From: DATFRY01 sp035489015
GTDB taxonomy: Bacteria; Myxococcota_A; Polyangia; Haliangiales; Haliangiaceae
Length of the DNA stretch: 64,000 nt
NCBI GenBank assembly: GCA_035489015.1
Contig: DATHKR010000143.1
Coordinates: 1-64,000, forward strand
Reading direction: 5' to 3'
Part shown: in pieces, positions 60,398-64,000 of the stretch
Layout of the letters: each line of letters starts with the position of its first letter
Position numbering within the stretch: the stretch's first letter is position 1
The notes under the pieces: generated by a model
The model's input: only the letters and a program-made list of their open reading frames with translations
Told to the model about the DNA's origin: nothing
Database searches by the model: none
Translations under genes and position numbers: made by a program

Positions 60398-61471
60398 TCA
60401 GATCGCCGCGGCGGCGAGCTGGCCGCACGCGGCCGCGATGTCGCTGCCGCCCGAGTAGCGCCGGTGGCTGTGGATGCCGGCGCCGGCGAGCGCGTCTCGG
60501 AACGCCGCGGTGCGCGGCTCGTCACTCGGGCGGAACGGGTCGTCGGCCGCGTGGGCGATCGAGTTGTAGGTGATGACGCTGATCCGCGGCGTGAGCCCGG
60601 TGCGCTCGCGGAAGCCGACCGCCAGCCCGGCCAGCGCTCGCGCGTCGTCGACGCCGTCGTTGACGCCGTCGAGGAGCGTGATGGCCCACAGCGGGGCCAG
60701 GCCGGTGGCGCGCGCGTGGTCGACCGCGGCGTCGACCACCTCGTCGAGCGGGTGGGCGCGGCTGATCGGCATCAGCCGGGCGCGCAGCTCGGGGTGGACG
60801 CTGCCGATCGAAAGCGCCAGCCGGACCCGCGGGGCCAGGGCGGCGAGCCGCCGGATCCCGTCGGGCAGGCCGGCGGTGGAGACGGTGATCGCGCGAGCGT
60901 CGATCGCCAGCGCGTAGGGCGCGGTCATGACGCGGATCGCCGCCGCGACCCGGTCGAGGTTGGCGAGCGGCTCGCCCATCCCCTGGAACACCACGCCATG
61001 CACGCGCGCGCCGGGCGGCAAGCTGCGGCGCACCGCGCGCACCTGCTCGACCATCTCCCACGCCTCGAGGTTGCGGGTCAGGCCGAGCCGACCGGTGGCG
61101 CAGAAGGCGCACGCCAGCGCGCAGCCGACCTGCGAGCTGACGCAGACCGAGACCCGGCCGGCGCGCTCGAGCGGCATCGCCACGCACTCGATCCGGCTGC
61201 CGTCGGGCGCGGCCAGGAGGTGCTTGCGGAACGGGTCGCGCCGGCTGGCCTGCTGCTCGACCGGCGCGAGCACCGGCAGATGCGCGGCGCCGAGGACAGC
61301 TTCGAGCGCGCGCGCGGGCAGGCCGGGGCGCGCGGCCAGCGGCTGGTCGCGGTGAACCGAGGCCAGGAGCTTGCGCGCCTCGGCCGCCGAGACGCCCGCC
61401 ACCCGCGCGGCCAGCTCACCGTCGGTGACGCCCTGCAGGGCGAAGCGGGCCGGCCCGGCGATGGCGCTCAT
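60398..61471 (-). CDS. rlmN: Radical-SAM 23S rRNA (adenine(2503)-C2)-methyltransferase RlmN-like
   Basis: The protein has 357 residues. The radical-SAM cluster motif is C117-x3-C121-x2-C124 (QVGCALACAFCATG). FQGMGEPLANLDRV, ITVSTAGLPDGIRRLA and ISVITYNSIA are standard for RlmN/Cfr. A late Cys (C349, AAACGQL) matches the family's methyl-carrying cysteine, so the catalytic set is complete. The enzyme methylates A2503 of 23S rRNA and also tRNA. RlmN paralogues are common in this group, so an RlmN-like paralogue cannot be excluded. The ATG overlaps the stop of the greB-like gene (ATGA). Confidence 0.9.
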   Translation of the reverse strand: MSAIAGPARFALQGVTDGELAARVAGVSAAEARKLLASVHRDQPLAARPGLPARALEAVLGAAHLPVLAPVEQQASRRDPFRKHLLAAPDGSRIECVAMPLERAGRVSVCVSSQVGCALACAFCATGRLGLTRNLEAWEMVEQVRAVRRSLPPGARVHGVVFQGMGEPLANLDRVAAAIRVMTAPYALAIDARAITVSTAGLPDGIRRLAALAPRVRLALSIGSVHPELRARLMPISRAHPLDEVVDAAVDHARATGLAPLWAITLLDGVNDGVDDARALAGLAVGFRERTGLTPRISVITYNSIAHAADDPFRPSDEPRTAAFRDALAGAGIHSHRRYSGGSDIAAACGQLAAAAI

Positions 61472-61968
61472 CGGTAGCGCACCCCGACGATCGTGAACAT
61501 CGCCCTGCCCTTCGGCCGCGCCACCGCGACGTCGTCCCCGTCGCTGCGCCCGAGCAGCGCCTTGCCCATCGGCGAGTCGATGCTGATGCAGCGGATCTTG
61601 CTGTCGGCCTCGTCGGGGCCGACCAGCCGGTACTCGCTCTCGACCCCGTCCTCGTCCTCGAGCGCGACCCAGGCGCCGAAGTAGACCCGGCCGTCGGCGC
61701 GGTCGGTCGGCTCGACGATCTTCAGGACGTCGAGCCGCTTGCGCAGGAACCGCACCCGGCTGTCGATCTCGCGCAGGCGGCGCTTCCCGTAGATGTACTC
61801 GGCGTTCTCGGAGCGGTCGCCGAGCGCGGCCGCCTCGGACACCTGCTGGGTGACGCGCGGGCGCTCCACCGTCCAGAGCTGATTCAGCTCGGCGCGCAAC
61901 CGGCGGGCGCCCTCGGGCGTGATGTAGCCGCTCGAGGGCGGGCGCTTCACGCGGTCGCGGGTTCCCAC
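61468..61968 (-). CDS. greB: Transcript cleavage/elongation factor GreB-like
   Basis: The protein has 166 residues. An N-terminal coiled coil (YITPEGARRLRAELNQLWTVERPRV, ALGDRSENAEYIYGKRRLREIDSRVRFLRKRL) carries the acidic tip, with the D-x-S-E-N catalytic region typical of Gre factors. The C-terminal FKBP-like half ends SPMGKALLGRSDGDDVAVARPKGRAMFTIVGVRY. Gre factors rescue backtracked RNA polymerase by stimulating transcript cleavage. The GTG start has TAGAGT ending 6 bases upstream and no Shine-Dalgarno. It is the first gene of an operon with the rlmN-like gene. Confidence 0.93.
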   Translation of the reverse strand: MGTRDRVKRPPSSGYITPEGARRLRAELNQLWTVERPRVTQQVSEAAALGDRSENAEYIYGKRRLREIDSRVRFLRKRLDVLKIVEPTDRADGRVYFGAWVALEDEDGVESEYRLVGPDEADSKIRCISIDSPMGKALLGRSDGDDVAVARPKGRAMFTIVGVRYR

Positions 61969-61974
61969 CCGATC

Positions 61975-61980
61975 ACTCTA
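61975..61980 (-). promoter_or_regulatory. -10 hexamer TAGAGT of the greB-like gene, candidate leaderless promoter
   Basis: TAGAGT on the minus strand ends 6 bases before GTG 61968. The hexamer is the same as in the twin promoters at 18484 and 22709, but the CTTTTTC block is not found. Confidence 0.5.
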
Positions 61981-61995
61981 CCGCACGGCTCCGCA

Positions 61996-64000
61996 TCACG
62001 TGTGCAGGGTGGTGGCCCTCGGGTTGCGGCGGAAGCGCACCGTCAGCGTGCGCAGGGCGACGTAGAACACCGGCGTCAGCACCAGACCGAACAGCGTCAC
62101 GCCGATCATCCCGGCGAACACGGTCACCCCCATCGCGCGGCGGATCTCGGCGCCCGGTCCGGTCGACAGGATGAGCGGGATCACCCCGGCGATGAACGCG
62201 AACGACGTCATCACGATCGGGCGCAGCCGCAGCCGGCTGGCCTCGATCGCCGCCTCGATGATGGTCTTGCCCTGGCGCTCGAGCTCGCGCGCGAACTCGA
62301 CGATGAGGATCGCGTTCTTGGTGGCCAGGCCCATGAGGACGACCAGGCCGATCTGGACGAACACGTTGCGATCGCCGCCGGCCAGCTGCACGCCGATCAG
62401 CGCGGCCAGGACGCAGAGCGGCACGATGAGGAGGATCGCGAGCGGCAGCACCCAGCTCTCGTAGAGCGCGGCCAGCACCAGGAACACCAGGAGGATGGCG
62501 AGCGGGAACACGACCAGGTTGGCGCCGCCCTCGCTGACCTGCTGGAAGCTGAGGTCGGTCCACTCGTAGGTGAACCCGGGTGGCAGGACGCCCGGCGCGG
62601 CGCGACCGATCGCGGCGATCGCCTGCTCCGACGACATCTTCGCCGGATCCGCCTGCCCGACCAGGTCGGCCGCCGGGAAGCCGTTGTAGCGCACCACCGG
62701 ATCGGGCCCGTAGGTGTGGTTCACCTGCACGATGCTGCCGATCGGCACCAGCTGGCCGGCGCCGTTGCGGGTGCGCAGCTCGCCGATCTGCTCGGCGTGA
62801 TCGCGGAACGGCGCGTCGGCCTGGGCGATCACCTGGTAGGTGCGCCCGAACCGGCTGAAGTCGTTCACGTAGGTCGAGCCGAGGTAGATCTGCAGCGTCT
62901 CGAACAGGTCGGTCAGCGCGACGCCCTGGGCCTTGGCCCGGGTCCGGTCGATCGCCAGATCGAGCTGCGGCACGTTGGGCTGGTAGGTCGAGAACGGCGG
63001 GAGCATGCCGGGCGTCTTGGCGACGGCGCCCTGCAGCCCGCCGATCGCGGCGGCCAGCTCGGCGTCGCCGCGGTCGGCGCGGTCCTCGACGAACAGCGAG
63101 AAGCCGGCGCCGGTGCCGAGGCCGAGGACCGGAGGGGGCATGATGGCAAACGCGAACCCCTCCTGGATCCCGCTGAAGCTCATGTTGAGCTGCGCGGTGA
63201 TCTCCTCGGCGGTGTGCTCGCGCTCCTCCGACGGCTCGAGGGTGAGGAACACGACCGCGGCGTTCGGCGTGTTGGTGAAGTGGACCCCGTTGAGGCCCGG
63301 GAACGCGATGGCGTGCTCGACGCCGTCGGTGGCGAGCGCTCGCCTGGTCACCTCGCGGACGACCCCCTCGGTGCGATCGAGCGACGCGCCGGCCGGCAGG
63401 TTGATGATCGAGATGAGGTACATCTTGTCCTGGGTCGGGACGAAGCCGCCCGGCACCTTCTGGAACATGAACACCGCGAGCGCGATGGTGATCGCGTAGG
63501 TCAAGAAGGCCGGGCCGCGGCGGCGGACTGCCCCGCCGACCAGCGTGCCGTAGACGCGCCCGCCGCGGCGGAAGCCGCGATCGAACCAGCGGAAGAACCA
63601 GCCGAACACCCGATCGATCACCCGGGTCAGCAGATCGCGCGGCGCGCCGTGCGGGCGGAGCAGGCGCGCGGCCAGGGCCGGCGACAGGGTCAGCGAGTTG
63701 ATCGCGGAGATCACCGTCGAGATCGCGATGGTGGCGGCGAACTGGCGGAAGAACTGACCGGTGAGCCCGGCCATGAAGGTCATCGGCACGAACACCGCGC
63801 ACAAAACGAGCGCGACCGCGATGATCGGGCCGGACACCTCGCGCATCGCCTGGTGGGCGGCCGCGCGCGGCGCCAGCCCGGCCTCGATGTTTCGCTCGAC
63901 GTTCTCGACCACCACGATCGCGTCGTCGACCACAATGCCGATCGCGAGCACCATGCCGAACAGGGTGAGCGTGTTGATGGTGAAGCCGAGCGCGAGCAGC
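61996..64000 (-). CDS. RND efflux permease, AcrB/HAE1 family (5' part outside window)
   Basis: The frame runs from the window edge to a stop at 61996, giving 668 residues of the C-terminal two-thirds. At the edge the sequence begins LLALGFTINTLTLFGMVLAIG, the TM4 region, and carries IVVDDAIVVVENVERNIEAG with the proton-relay aspartates of TM4. Then come RPHGAPRDLLTRVI, the large periplasmic pore/docking domain, and the TM8-12 block with GDRNVFVQIGLVVLMGLATKNAILIVEFA. The tail is short. These pumps form trimers in the inner membrane and export drugs, dyes or lipids with a membrane-fusion protein and an outer-membrane channel. Those partners would lie outside the window. Confidence 0.93.
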   Translation of the reverse strand, partial: LLALGFTINTLTLFGMVLAIGIVVDDAIVVVENVERNIEAGLAPRAAAHQAMREVSGPIIAVALVLCAVFVPMTFMAGLTGQFFRQFAATIAISTVISAINSLTLSPALAARLLRPHGAPRDLLTRVIDRVFGWFFRWFDRGFRRGGRVYGTLVGGAVRRRGPAFLTYAITIALAVFMFQKVPGGFVPTQDKMYLISIINLPAGASLDRTEGVVREVTRRALATDGVEHAIAFPGLNGVHFTNTPNAAVVFLTLEPSEEREHTAEEITAQLNMSFSGIQEGFAFAIMPPPVLGLGTGAGFSLFVEDRADRGDAELAAAIGGLQGAVAKTPGMLPPFSTYQPNVPQLDLAIDRTRAKAQGVALTDLFETLQIYLGSTYVNDFSRFGRTYQVIAQADAPFRDHAEQIGELRTRNGAGQLVPIGSIVQVNHTYGPDPVVRYNGFPAADLVGQADPAKMSSEQAIAAIGRAAPGVLPPGFTYEWTDLSFQQVSEGGANLVVFPLAILLVFLVLAALYESWVLPLAILLIVPLCVLAALIGVQLAGGDRNVFVQIGLVVLMGLATKNAILIVEFARELERQGKTIIEAAIEASRLRLRPIVMTSFAFIAGVIPLILSTGPGAEIRRAMGVTVFAGMIGVTLFGLVLTPVFYVALRTLTVRFRRNPRATTLHT

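Overview
This is a 64 kb chromosomal window from a very GC-rich bacterium, most likely a member of the Myxococcota. That placement is an inference. It rests on the gene types: two large Ser/Thr kinases (one with TPR-like helices, one with PEGA domains), an FHA/sigma-54 activator, paralogous cysteine-rich lipoproteins of the style '...CGGDDDDD', a MYXO-CTERM-like tail at the end of the protein at 40848-42152, MopE-type calcium motifs and many Asp/Pro-rich secreted proteins. No rRNA, tRNA, transposase, integrase, CRISPR array or plasmid/phage module was seen. The coding density is high, with many 4-base start/stop overlaps and three convergent pairs whose 3' ends overlap.

Layout. 1-10.1 kb: a membrane/coiled-coil protein (cut by the window edge) and a von Willebrand A protein; a VKOR-DsbA fusion; rsmI and an RpoH-like sigma factor; a siroheme-synthase-like NAD domain; a giant S41 protease followed by a small secreted protein. 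10.1-18.4 kb: an esterase, a zeta-class GST (maleylacetoacetate isomerase type), an argininosuccinate-lyase-like protein with a lost catalytic signature, a Tat-type beta-propeller lipoprotein and two GT-C glycosyltransferases. 18.5-22.0 kb: a cytoplasmic Ser/Thr kinase followed by a 1.5 kb gene-free stretch. That stretch holds a cluster of short interspersed repeats and ends in a second copy of the kinase 3' end. 22.0-33.7 kb: a YkgJ-like protein, a sulfatase-fold membrane protein, an MFS phosphate-ester permease, a HAD phosphatase and several more GT-C/membrane enzymes. This is probably a cell-envelope glycan or lipid modification region. 33.9-43.5 kb: a lipoprotein with four heme-like CXnCH repeats, two tandem ATPase-domain sensor paralogues, a phosphodiester glycosidase and the FHA/sigma-54 activator overlapping it. 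43.6-53.6 kb: a head-to-head pair of cysteine-rich lipoproteins, TPR and FG-GAP proteins, a PEGA kinase, and outer-membrane/OmpA proteins. 53.6-64 kb: housekeeping and transport genes (glpX, a YbgC-type thioesterase, hom, a PQQ-type sugar dehydrogenase, an OPT transporter, a ferritin-like protein, an rlmN-type gene, a greB-type gene) and the 3' part of an RND pump.

Two cross-cutting signals stand out. First, about a dozen genes have a TANNNT hexamer ending only 6-10 bases before the start codon and no Shine-Dalgarno sequence. This suggests widespread leaderless (or nearly leaderless) transcripts, and start codons were chosen with this in mind. Second, the 20.5-22.0 kb spacer is the least explained part of the window: several copies of a GATGTCCGCTC-type element in both orientations, with irregular spacing, lying between two kinase 3' ends. 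All calls were made by eye from the sequence, without database searches.
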